A stretch of DNA of 64,000 bases from Halobacteriovoraceae bacterium (GTDB lineage: Bacteria > Bdellovibrionota > Bacteriovoracia > Bacteriovoracales > Bacteriovoracaceae): NCBI GenBank assembly GCA_002713145.1, contig PAVS01000013.1, forward strand, positions 104,694 to 168,693. The letters run 5' to 3'. Position numbers and translations under genes: made by a program. Each line of letters begins with the position of its first letter. The first letter of the stretch is position 1. This document shows positions 56,440-64,000 of this stretch, piece after piece. The notes beneath the pieces are model-generated. The model was not told where the DNA came from. It searched no databases and worked only from the letters and a program-made list of their open reading frames with translations.

Positions 56440-57545
56440 TGTATAAACTCGAAGCCCAGTCAGGACAGGCCCGTGCAGGGGTGGTGAAAACTGCCCATGG
56501 TGAAATTCAAACTCCTATTTTTATGCCGGTGGGAACGAGAGCGACAGTTAAAGGTCTTTGGCAAGAAGACCTAGAAGATCTTGGCGCTCAAATTATCTTA
56601 GGTAACACTTATCACCTCTATCTTAGGCCTGGACATGAACTGATTGGTAAGATGGGGGGGCTACATAAATTTATGAGCTGGGACAAACCTATTCTTACTG
56701 ACTCAGGGGGCTTTCAAGTTTTCTCACTCAGTGATCTTAATAAAGTGACAGAGGAGGGGGTTGAGTTTCAATCCCATATCGATGGCTCTCGTCATATGCT
56801 CTCGCCTGAAAAATCCATGGAGATTCAAAAAGCCCTCGGCAGTGATATTGTGATGATCTTTGATGAGTGCCCTAAGCTTCCGGCCACAAAAGAAAGATTA
56901 CGGGAATCTATGGAGCTTACTTTAAGATGGGCCAAGCGCTGTAAGGATTATGAGCTACAAGAACATCAACATCTCTTTAGTATCATTCAAGGAGGTCTTC
57001 ATCTTGATCTTCGTACCGAGTGTATGCAAAGGCTACAAGAGCTAGACTTCCCAGGCTATGCGCTGGGTGGTTTGAGTGTAGGAGAGAAAAATGCTGAGAT
57101 GGTTGAGTTTTTAAATGAATTTACTCCCAGCATGCCCAGTGAAAAACCACGTTATCTCATGGGAGTGGGAAAACCCTTGGATGTGCTCAATGGCATTCGA
57201 GCGGGAATTGATATGTTTGATTGTGTTCTGCCTACGCGGAATGCTCGTAATGGACAGTTTCTCACCAAACATGGTCCCCTCAATATAAAAAATTTAAGAT
57301 TTGCCGAAGAGGATTTACCTCCTGATCCCCATTGTGAATGCCGAGTTTGTAAAAAATATTCACGCAGCTATATTCGTCATCTATATACGGTAGGTGAGTA
57401 TCTTGCTGGACAACTTATTACCTTTCATAATCTTTATTTTTACTTGCAGATGGTCAAAGCTGCTCGCGCTGCTATCGTAGCGAATAAGTTTGACGAATAT
57501 TATAAAGAATTTTATACCAATTATACTTCAAATCTTTGGAAATAA
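56439..57545 (+). CDS. tgt: Queuine tRNA-ribosyltransferase Tgt
   Basis: 368 aa. It exchanges guanine 34 for preQ1 in tRNAs with GUN anticodons. The catalytic Asp is in LTDSGGFQVFS (about 90), the second Asp in RAGIDMFDCVLPTRNARNG (about 260), and the zinc site CECRVCKKYSRSYIRHL (about 300-316) is complete. The start overlaps the queA stop by 1 nt (TAATG). Confidence 0.97.
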   Translation: MYKLEAQSGQARAGVVKTAHGEIQTPIFMPVGTRATVKGLWQEDLEDLGAQIILGNTYHLYLRPGHELIGKMGGLHKFMSWDKPILTDSGGFQVFSLSDLNKVTEEGVEFQSHIDGSRHMLSPEKSMEIQKALGSDIVMIFDECPKLPATKERLRESMELTLRWAKRCKDYELQEHQHLFSIIQGGLHLDLRTECMQRLQELDFPGYALGGLSVGEKNAEMVEFLNEFTPSMPSEKPRYLMGVGKPLDVLNGIRAGIDMFDCVLPTRNARNGQFLTKHGPLNIKNLRFAEEDLPPDPHCECRVCKKYSRSYIRHLYTVGEYLAGQLITFHNLYFYLQMVKAARAAIVANKFDEYYKEFYTNYTSNLWK

Positions 57546-57563
57546 TTTAATAGAGGAGACTTC

Positions 57564-57917
57564 ATGTTAGGATTAATTTTTGCAAATGCTTATGCTCAAA
57601 CGGCAGCCCCAGCGGCAGAGGCACCAAGTGCTTTTATGAGTATGGCGCCACTGATCATGGTTTTTGCCATTTTTTATATCCTCATGCTTAGACCTCAGCA
57701 AAAACGTGCTCAAAAACAAAGAGATTATTTAAAGTCCTTAGAAAAAGGTTCTGAAGTTTATACAAACTCTGGTATTATTGGAAAAATTACGGCGATAAGC
57801 GAGAAAGTTGTGACCCTTGAGCTTGAAGGTGGAACTAAGATCAAAATTCTTCGCTCTCATATCGGCGGTGCAGTGGATGAAGTTTTAGGAAATAAGACTC
57901 AGCCAAAAAAAGCTTAG
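57564..57917 (+). CDS. yajC: Preprotein translocase subunit YajC
   Basis: 117 aa. One transmembrane helix (about 27-45), then the conserved MLRPQQKRAQKQRDYLKSL and GSEVYTNSGIIGKI. YajC joins SecDF in the holo-translocon. The N-terminal AQTAAPAAEAPSA stretch is Ala-rich. It lies between tgt and the Tat gene. Confidence 0.95.
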   Translation: MLGLIFANAYAQTAAPAAEAPSAFMSMAPLIMVFAIFYILMLRPQQKRAQKQRDYLKSLEKGSEVYTNSGIIGKITAISEKVVTLELEGGTKIKILRSHIGGAVDEVLGNKTQPKKA

Positions 57918-57940
57918 AGCGTACTCCCTAGGAGGGTGGC

Positions 57941-58198
57941 ATGTTTGGATTAGGGATGGGTGAGATACTCATCATATTAGTCATCGCGTTAATTTTCATA
58001 GGCCCTAAAAAGCTTCCTGGTCTGGCACGAGGTCTAGGACGAGGTTTGAAAGAATTCCAAGATGCAGCAAAAGGTCTTACTAGCAATCTTGGAGTTGATG
58101 AAGTCAAAAAAGATATTGAAGATATCAAAAAAGAGATCCCATCTTATAACGAGCAGTTTAAAGACGACCCGCCCCATGATAAGGGTGAGCCGGAATAA
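57941..58198 (+). CDS. Twin-arginine translocase subunit TatA/TatB
   Basis: 85 aa. The N-terminal hydrophobic helix with the FG.G hinge is clear: FGLGMGEILIILVIALIFIG followed by PKKLPGLARGLGRGLKEFQ. The tail is acidic and helical (DEVKKDIEDIKKEIP). Glu in the eighth position (GEIL) is compatible with TatB-like proteins, but the short length fits TatA. AGGAGG precedes the ATG. No tatC is in this window. Confidence 0.9.
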   Translation: MFGLGMGEILIILVIALIFIGPKKLPGLARGLGRGLKEFQDAAKGLTSNLGVDEVKKDIEDIKKEIPSYNEQFKDDPPHDKGEPE

Positions 58199-58288
58199 GT
58201 TCTTAAAATAATAAGCAATCCTCATTGCAAGCATCTAATTTATTGTTTAAAATTTCCGGATAAATAATCTTGAATAAAAGGTGAATAA

Positions 58289-59998
58289 ATGAATCGTAGT
58301 TGGTGGTACCGCTTTAGTTTTTTAATGGTCATGTTTATACTGGCCGTCATGATGTTGATCCCTACAGTCATGGATTTTAATACGGAAGAAAGTAGTTTTC
58401 CGGTTAAAAACAAGATTGTCTTAGGACTCGATCTTCAAGGTGGACTGTATATGGTCCTTGGAATTGACTTTAATAAAGTCTTTGCTGATGAAGTTAAAAA
58501 CAGCGTTGTGAATATCCAAAAGATGTTAAAAGACAATGAGGAAATTGAAACAGAGTTTGGAGACACTGATCTTGGGGATCCAACTGATCCTAGACAAGAA
58601 ATTATCATTGAAGGTTCACGAGACTTAGCTGAGGTAAAAAGCCGCATTAAAGAATTTGTGGGGCAAGAGCTAAGGCTGACAGGTGAATCTGGTCGCACCC
58701 TTGAGTATGGAATAGGGCGTGAGAAAAAAATGCAAATTGAAGAAAATGCAGTTAAAAAATCAATCGAAGTTATTCGTAACCGTATTGATGAATTTGGTGT
58801 GACTGAGCCAGAAATAGTCTCTCTAGGAAGTGATAGAATTGTTATCCAACTTCCTGGGGTTAAAGATATCGAGCGAGCAAAAGATCTTATCGGAAAAACA
58901 GCTAAGCTTGAATTTAAAATGGTCAACGACGAAGTTTCACCAGCTGAGCTGCAAAAACTGATGAGTGATTCTAAGGCCCAAGGTATTGAACATAAAAGAG
59001 GGCAGAGGTTCTCGGATTATGTGAGAAGCATGAATGAATTCTACAAAGAGATGCCTAAAGGTCACGAGCTTGCTTTTGAAAGAGTGGTGAACCCAGGAAA
59101 TAATGAAGTCTCAGAGCTGATTCCTTATGTGGTTAAATCCACCACCAACTTAACAGGGGAAGATCTACAAGATGCCGTGGTTCGAATCGATCAACAAGAT
59201 AATAGACCTTATGTTGGTTTAACGTTTAAATCACAAGGTGCGGATAAATTTGAAACGCTGACCGGTGAAAACGTAGGAAAGAGAATGGCGATTATTCTCG
59301 ATGGTAATATTTTTTCTGCTCCCACCATTCAAGCTCGAATTGGGGGAGGAAATGCTCAGATCACTCTCGGTCAAGGGACTTATGAGGATCTTCTTAAACA
59401 AGCTAGAGATTTAGCTCTCGTACTTAGAGCAGGAGCGCTGCCAGTTGAGCTTAATTTTGAAGAGCAAAGAGTTGTTGGACCTAGCCTTGGTGCAGACTCG
59501 ATTGCGAGATCAGAGAAAGCAGGTCTTATCGCTGCAGGTCTCGTTTTCCTTTTCATTCTCATCTATTATAAATTCTCAGGTATCCTCGCGATCAAAACAC
59601 TGATTCTCAACGTCGTTTTTGTTCTCGCTTGTCTGATTGGTTTAGAAGCCACACTTACTCTTCCTGGTATTGCAGGGATTGCGCTGACCGTGGGTATGGC
59701 CATCGATGCTAATATTATTATCTATGAGAGGATTAAAGAAGAACTCGCTGGGGGAACTCCGGTTAGAGAAGCTGTTGAGACGGGATTTGGAAGGGCCTTT
59801 TGGACTATTCTCGATGCCAACCTCACCACTGCGGTGGCGGGACTGATGCTGCTTAACTTTGGAACCGGACCTATCCGTGGATTTGCCGTGACTCTGATCA
59901 TCGGTATTTGTTCAACTGTATACACTGCGTATTTTGTTTCAAGAATTTACTTTGAATTCTATATGGACAAAACCCGTGGCAAAAAAATTAGTATTTAA
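58289..59998 (+). CDS. secD: Protein translocase subunit SecD
   Basis: 569 aa. A first TM helix is followed by GLDLQGGLYMVLGID (the D1 motif), a large periplasmic domain with IRNRIDEFGVTEP, and a C-terminal helix bundle with TVGMAIDANIIIYERIKEEL. SecDF uses the proton gradient to complete protein export. The AAGGTG site upstream of the ATG is weak. Confidence 0.96.
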   Translation: MNRSWWYRFSFLMVMFILAVMMLIPTVMDFNTEESSFPVKNKIVLGLDLQGGLYMVLGIDFNKVFADEVKNSVVNIQKMLKDNEEIETEFGDTDLGDPTDPRQEIIIEGSRDLAEVKSRIKEFVGQELRLTGESGRTLEYGIGREKKMQIEENAVKKSIEVIRNRIDEFGVTEPEIVSLGSDRIVIQLPGVKDIERAKDLIGKTAKLEFKMVNDEVSPAELQKLMSDSKAQGIEHKRGQRFSDYVRSMNEFYKEMPKGHELAFERVVNPGNNEVSELIPYVVKSTTNLTGEDLQDAVVRIDQQDNRPYVGLTFKSQGADKFETLTGENVGKRMAIILDGNIFSAPTIQARIGGGNAQITLGQGTYEDLLKQARDLALVLRAGALPVELNFEEQRVVGPSLGADSIARSEKAGLIAAGLVFLFILIYYKFSGILAIKTLILNVVFVLACLIGLEATLTLPGIAGIALTVGMAIDANIIIYERIKEELAGGTPVREAVETGFGRAFWTILDANLTTAVAGLMLLNFGTGPIRGFAVTLIIGICSTVYTAYFVSRIYFEFYMDKTRGKKISI

Positions 59999-60013
59999 GA
60001 TAAGGATAAGATA

Positions 60014-60901
60014 ATGAAAAACGTCAATTTAAACTTTGTTGGTAAATTTCCCCTTGCGGTACCACTCTCCATTCTCATGGTGGTGGCTTCAATCTTCTTG
60101 TTCTTTTCTAAAGGACTTAAATATGGAGTCGACTTTACTGGGGGAGCTGAAATTCAAATTACTTTTGAAGATACAGTTAAGTTAGGTGATCTCAGAGCTG
60201 CTCTCAATAGCTCAGGCTTTGAATCTTCTCAAGTCACTTCTTTTGGTGAGATTGAAAATCATTTCTTGATTAAAGTCAGTTCAAGCAATGAAGACCTCAA
60301 CACAACCACGGATAAAATCACAGCGATGCTTAATGAAAGTTTTGCTGATAAAGGACCACGAGTCGATAAGACAGATATCGTTGGGCCTAAGGCAGGGGAG
60401 CACTTAAGAGTCTCTGGTTTCCAAGCTATGGCCTGGGCACTTCTCATGATTATGATTTATATTGCTCTTCGCTTTGATTATAAGTATTCACCGGGAGCAA
60501 TCGTGGCCCTCGTGCACGATATCCTGATCATCATTGGTGTGTTTGTTATTTTTGATAGAGAATTCTCACTGCAAGTTGTTGGTGCGCTTTTGGCCGTAAT
60601 TGGTTACTCCGTTAACGATACTGTTGTTGTTTACGATAGAGTTCGTGAGCAAGAAGAAAAGTCTCTAGGGAAATCCCTTAAAGAACAAATCAATATTGCT
60701 CTTAATGAAACACTGACTAGAACCCTTCTTACTTCACTTACAACTTTTATAGTTGCGGTTGTAATGTATCTGATGGGTGGGTCAGGAATTGAGAACTTTT
60801 TCTTTGTTATCTGTCTTGGTGTTATCATTGGAACTTACTCATCGATATTTGTAGCGGCTCCAACGATTTTACTCTTAGATAAAATGGGTAAGAAAGCCTA
60901 A
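60014..60901 (+). CDS. secF: Protein translocase subunit SecF
   Basis: 295 aa. FSKGLKYGVDFTGGAEIQI marks the N-terminal motif, then RVSGFQAMAWALL and VIGYSVNDTVVVYDRVRE in the C-terminal bundle. It begins 16 nt after secD and its stop codon directly abuts the next ATG. Confidence 0.96.
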   Translation: MKNVNLNFVGKFPLAVPLSILMVVASIFLFFSKGLKYGVDFTGGAEIQITFEDTVKLGDLRAALNSSGFESSQVTSFGEIENHFLIKVSSSNEDLNTTTDKITAMLNESFADKGPRVDKTDIVGPKAGEHLRVSGFQAMAWALLMIMIYIALRFDYKYSPGAIVALVHDILIIIGVFVIFDREFSLQVVGALLAVIGYSVNDTVVVYDRVREQEEKSLGKSLKEQINIALNETLTRTLLTSLTTFIVAVVMYLMGGSGIENFFFVICLGVIIGTYSSIFVAAPTILLLDKMGKKA

Positions 60902-61612
60902 ATGAAATTTCTTAGCTGCTTTTTACTTCTGTTTGTAAGTTTTGGACTTTTTGCTCAAGACTCAGAAGAAGAAGCAGCTCGCAAGAGAATCCTTGAACAG
61001 TATCAAGTCAAAACTCAAGCGGCTCCCATTGAGCCGGAAGTAGAAGAAGCCCTTCCTCCTGAGGAGGAAGAAGCTCAACCCCAAAACCTTCCCACCGCGG
61101 ATGGCATCCCTGAAATTGATCCCAGTGAATTAGAAAAGATCATGGCGAATTTGGAAAAAAATCCCTTGCTCAAAATGCTTGATCAAAAACAAAAAGAGAT
61201 GGCCGCTAAAATGATGCGGCAAAACCCATTTCAAAATATGAAGCGGGACATGATCCGAGGCTCGATCATGAAGGCGATGGATCCAGAGAAGCCCTTTGGG
61301 AAATTTCTTAACGAGAATCCAAAGATTGCTGATACTGTGGCCGACATCGCCGTAGATAAAAAAGCGATTCCAGCTTTTATGTCGATTCTCAATAAGCCGG
61401 ATCAAATGAAGCTTTTTGGGATTATCGTGATTATAGTTTTTATCACGGTGTTTTTTCTCAATCTCAAAAATTCGAAAAAAAGTATCTTCAAAAGATTTCT
61501 CACCAAAATTTTCTTAATGCTAAGTTCACTGCTGGTGAATCTCACCGCATTCTATGTGATCTTTAAAAAAGAGTTGGATCCGACGTTGGATATTGTGTTT
61601 AGGAATTTTTAA
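60902..61612 (+). CDS. Membrane protein co-transcribed with secF, unknown function
   Basis: 236 aa. A signal peptide (FGLFAQD) leads into an acidic Glu/Pro-rich stretch (about 50-75: EVEEALPPEEEEAQP), a Met- and Lys-rich helical region (about 85-160), and two transmembrane helices near the C-terminus (about 170-190 and 205-225). It starts immediately after the secF stop, so it belongs to the Sec operon. No homolog recognised; a role in translocon assembly or as an SecDF accessory factor is a guess from position. Confidence 0.7.
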   Translation: MKFLSCFLLLFVSFGLFAQDSEEEAARKRILEQYQVKTQAAPIEPEVEEALPPEEEEAQPQNLPTADGIPEIDPSELEKIMANLEKNPLLKMLDQKQKEMAAKMMRQNPFQNMKRDMIRGSIMKAMDPEKPFGKFLNENPKIADTVADIAVDKKAIPAFMSILNKPDQMKLFGIIVIIVFITVFFLNLKNSKKSIFKRFLTKIFLMLSSLLVNLTAFYVIFKKELDPTLDIVFRNF

Positions 61613-63150
61613 TCCGCCAATACGGGAACGCACCCAATCCTCTTATCATGAGGAGGGAAGTTATCTGGAATACCACCACTGGTATTTGTATTGGTCGAGG
61701 TCACTGGAGTTCCACAAGCATCACTTAATTCATCCGTCGCTTTGATGGTATAAATCCTCTGGTGTGATTTTTTGATATAAGGTGAGCTTGGATCAGCAGG
61801 CCAGTAAAACTGAATTTGCTTTCCGGCAATGGTGTCACTGGTAGGTTTGATATGATTGCCATTTTGTTTATAGAACCAAATATCTTCTACGACACTTTCA
61901 TTAATCAATAAAAAGTTACAAACGTTATTTTCTTTGGCGATGTAGAGTCCTTCCGTATCAACACCAATATATTCTTTCATGGCCTTGAAGAGTGGAGAGT
62001 TGCTAAAATAGTGAGCACGAGTAGGGCAGTAGGCCTTAAAAGTATCGCTATCTAAAAAAGGTGACATATAAAAACCAAGGTTCTCATTTCGCACCTGCAC
62101 TGATGTCACATCATTATCTCCTCCTGGAGTGGCGTCACCATCATCTAAATAAGAAAGCCAATTAAGCTCAGCAAACAGATCAGGTGTAGAAGATAATGTA
62201 GCCCCTTGCAGATTCACTTCTTGCTCGATGAGCTCATTGATATCCCGCTCAGGTCCCCCAAAAAGATTATAAAAACGTGGGTCATCTTTATACCACACAC
62301 TAAAAACCCCAGTTGTCTCTTCTAACAGGGGACTATTAATCGGAGTCTCCCCATGGGTTCCAATATCGTGGCAGAAAAAGCTTGCCACCGTTTCTTCACG
62401 CAAAGGCTCAGGTCTTGTTTGAGAGTTAAAAAAGAGATGAAAGCGATCCAGATCAAGGAGGTTCGTGGAACCAGATCCTTCGGTGGTTTCAAACTCTCTA
62501 ATCATACAAGTGTAGCGATTCACAGGCTCAATTTGCAGAGGCCCTCTTTTTCTACTTTCAAGGAGATCACTAAACTTTCTAAACTGAAAAGTCGTCGATG
62601 TGGCACCGGAAGTTTGCTCTACAATCGTCACCCTATAAGTGGTGTTATCATTAAGACCACCAATATCCACACTAAAAGAAGTTGAGTTATTATTCTCAGG
62701 CTCAAAAGCAATAGACTGAGTCGAGCCATTTTCATCTTTAATTTCTAGCACACAACCTGTCCCTACAATGGCTTCGCCATTTTCATCCGGGAGTTGAGCA
62801 TTACACCACCCAAAAACATTTCCAAAAGTTTCATCTAAGGTAATCTCATTGGTGAGTTCCACATTAAAATAGAGGGTTTGGTTTTCATCATTGGGTTTAT
62901 TGTCACAAATAGCTTCACAGTTACCAAAGGTGATGGGCTCTCCTTGGGAGCAGCCGCAAAAATCAGACTGAATCACCACCGCCCCGGAAGGACGCTCCAC
63001 AGATAGGTCAACATCTTCAACCTCTTCATCTTCATCAGAAGTAATTTTTGATTCTAATTGAGCGATAGAGTCTCGTCCTCGAGGTATGTTTTCACAACCT
63101 ATAAAAAAGACTTGGCCGAGAATGAATGTGAGCAGGATCAATATTTTCAT
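61609..63150 (-). CDS. Lipoprotein of unknown function with Cys-rich N-terminal part
   Basis: 513 aa. The lipobox is FFIGC. Residues 60-130 contain Cys-rich loops (DFCGCSQGEPITFGNCEAICDN, WCNAQLP). A fibronectin/Ig-like segment (LNDNTTYRVTIVEQTSGA) lies at about 175-200. The rest has no repeated units and few recognisable motifs. It is convergent with the 236-aa gene (4-nt overlap). Surface or periplasmic location is likely. Function unknown. Confidence 0.72.
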   Translation of the reverse strand: MKILILLTFILGQVFFIGCENIPRGRDSIAQLESKITSDEDEEVEDVDLSVERPSGAVVIQSDFCGCSQGEPITFGNCEAICDNKPNDENQTLYFNVELTNEITLDETFGNVFGWCNAQLPDENGEAIVGTGCVLEIKDENGSTQSIAFEPENNNSTSFSVDIGGLNDNTTYRVTIVEQTSGATSTTFQFRKFSDLLESRKRGPLQIEPVNRYTCMIREFETTEGSGSTNLLDLDRFHLFFNSQTRPEPLREETVASFFCHDIGTHGETPINSPLLEETTGVFSVWYKDDPRFYNLFGGPERDINELIEQEVNLQGATLSSTPDLFAELNWLSYLDDGDATPGGDNDVTSVQVRNENLGFYMSPFLDSDTFKAYCPTRAHYFSNSPLFKAMKEYIGVDTEGLYIAKENNVCNFLLINESVVEDIWFYKQNGNHIKPTSDTIAGKQIQFYWPADPSSPYIKKSHQRIYTIKATDELSDACGTPVTSTNTNTSGGIPDNFPPHDKRIGCVPVLAD

Positions 63151-63381
63151 AATTACACTAGCTTATCGTTATTTAATTCTCACTTCTTAAGTATTTTAAT
63201 AGCAAACTCCCAGCAAAACTCTATATCATGCAATTTCAGTCAGTTAGAGGAAGAATTTACCTGCTCCCAACAAAATGCTGCCCAAATTTTAAGCTATCTA
63301 ATGTTTCTAAGTAATTAAGCCGACACGTTAACCAAATAACAAAAACTTATATGTTAAAATAAAAGCAACAAGGAGTTTATT

Positions 63382-63687
63382 ATGACAAAAGCGGATTTAA
63401 TTGCTGTGATCGAAAAGCAAGCAAATCTTAGCCCGAAACAAGCTGAGAAAGTAGTCAACATCTGTTTTGATACTATGATTCAGTCACTCTATGACGATGA
63501 AAGAATCGAGATCAGAGGCTTCGGCTCTTTTGCTAATAGAAACTACAAGGCCTATCGTGGGCGTAACCCAAAGACTGGTAAAGAAGCTGACATTAAGCCT
63601 AAGAAAACTCCGTTTTTCAAAGTAGGGAAAGAACTCAAAGAAATGGTTAATAACGGCAGAAATAAATACGTTATTCGCGAAGCATAA
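63382..63687 (+). CDS. HU/IHF-family DNA-binding protein
   Basis: 101 aa. The family signature is GFGSFANRNYKAYRGRNPKTGKE (about 47-69), with the Pro in RNPKTG that intercalates DNA, then KKTPFFKVGKELKEMVN. It is about 10 residues longer than typical HU (90 aa), with a basic tail (NGRNKYVIREA). AAGGAG precedes the ATG. A terminator follows. HU versus IHF subtype cannot be decided from the sequence. Confidence 0.95.
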   Translation: MTKADLIAVIEKQANLSPKQAEKVVNICFDTMIQSLYDDERIEIRGFGSFANRNYKAYRGRNPKTGKEADIKPKKTPFFKVGKELKEMVNNGRNKYVIREA

Positions 63688-63710
63688 TAAAAAACTCAAT
63701 CGATATATCA

Positions 63711-63740
63711 GCACCTATTCTTCAGGAGTAGGTGCATTTT
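63711..63740 (+). terminator. Terminator after the HU-like gene
   Basis: A 10-bp stem GCACCTATTC/GAGTAGGTGC (one wobble) with a TTCAG loop, followed by ATTTT. Confidence 0.82.
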
Positions 63741-63795
63741 CAAGTGTTTACATTGACAATTCACAGACAATTATAGAGAATAATTCAAAATCTGG

Positions 63796-63873
63796 GGAGA
63801 GGTGCCCGAGTGGTCCAAGGGAACAGTTTGCAAAACTGTAAAGCCGTCGGTTCAAATCCGATCCTCTCCTCCA
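63796..63873 (+). tRNA. tRNA-Cys (GCA)
   Basis: The acceptor arms GGAGAGG/CCTCTCC pair perfectly. The anticodon stem ACAGT/ACTGT encloses TTGCAAA, anticodon GCA. The T arm is GTCGG/CCGAT with TTCAAAT. Discriminator T73 is typical of Cys, and CCA is encoded. Confidence 0.95.
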
Positions 63874-63896
63874 ATTATAAACCCTATGATTCACCA

Positions 63897-63979
63897 GTTT
63901 TGACTCTGACCCCTTCATGGTGGAACACACCGCACTCACCCTTTACCGACAAGCACTTAGAACTCTCAAACGATAATTT
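63897..63979 (+). other. Short unexplained segment with a REP-associated-like motif and a 19-aa ORF
   Basis: Just after the tRNA, TTTTGACTCTGACCCC is the reverse complement of GGGGTCAGAGTCAAAA, a motif often seen near REP-type elements and transposases in proteobacteria. A 19-codon ORF follows (63917-63976, MVEHTALTLYRQALRTLKR). No ribosome binding site is evident, so coding is doubtful. Confidence 0.3.
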
Positions 63980-64000
63980 TTGAAGCTCTTATATCCGTAA

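Noticed and set aside
63227..63313. 28-codon ORF upstream of the HU gene
   Set aside because: No ribosome binding site, no hydrophobic or conserved pattern; it overlaps the intergenic region by chance.

Overview
The window comes from an AT-rich, Gram-negative bacterium. The evidence is a large number of lipoproteins with lipoboxes, outer-membrane barrels, a TolC/RND pump and queA-tgt-yajC-secDF synteny. The mix of secreted proteases (M14, metzincin-like, S8), giant acidic lipoproteins, a membrane pyrophosphatase and a σ54-type promoter next to ordinary housekeeping genes suggests a Bdellovibrio-like predator, most likely Bacteriovoracales. That placement is an inference from gene content, not a database match.

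Layout. 1-519 is the 3' end of a membrane pyrophosphatase gene. 562-1596 is a secreted M14 carboxypeptidase. 1628-6955 is an efflux operon (TolC-like, RND pump, TetR regulator) whose promoter carries two near-identical palindromes. 7003-8877 is a lysophospholipid transporter/acyltransferase fusion. 8874-9952 is an IS-like element with 25-bp inverted ends that supply the stop codons of both neighbouring genes. 9936-10580 is a PAP2 phosphatase. 10710-15851 is an outer-membrane barrel plus a 1321-aa metzincin-like lipoprotein. 15884-17142 is sfsA and a nadD-like gene. 18176-25091 is a Tyr-rich lipoprotein, then an S8 protease translationally coupled to a 1086-aa exported protein of unknown function. 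25236-25441 holds an unlisted 45-aa membrane peptide behind a σ54-like promoter. 25677-26933 is citrate synthase with a long, structured-looking leader.

27010-33828 contains a small Cys-rich secreted protein, bfr/bfd iron storage, an Rsm22-like methyltransferase overlapped by a receiver-only protein, an MscS channel, and a ClpB-like ATPase behind a σ32-like promoter. 33831-37475 (minus strand) is a VWA lipoprotein, an LRR protein, serB and pgsA. 37572-43458 (plus strand) is a PilZ protein, glpX, a START-like protein, a phasin-like protein, a YggS-family PLP protein, a 2OG-Fe(II) oxygenase, a DUF481-like barrel and a second MscS. 43455-53810 (minus strand) is an envelope protein and two giant lipoproteins of 1456 and 1621 aa. 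53982-55087 is an orphan ParA and an 80-aa partner.

55387-61612 is queA-tgt-yajC-tatA/B-secD-secF plus a 236-aa membrane protein, combining queuosine tRNA modification with both Sec and Tat export components. 61609-63150 is another lipoprotein. 63382-63687 is an HU-type protein. 63796-63873 is tRNA-Cys. I saw no CRISPR array, rRNA, prophage or recognisable defence island. The least explained material is the σ54-driven micro-peptide, the S8/1086-aa pair, the giant lipoproteins, the element that ends two genes, and the gltA leader.
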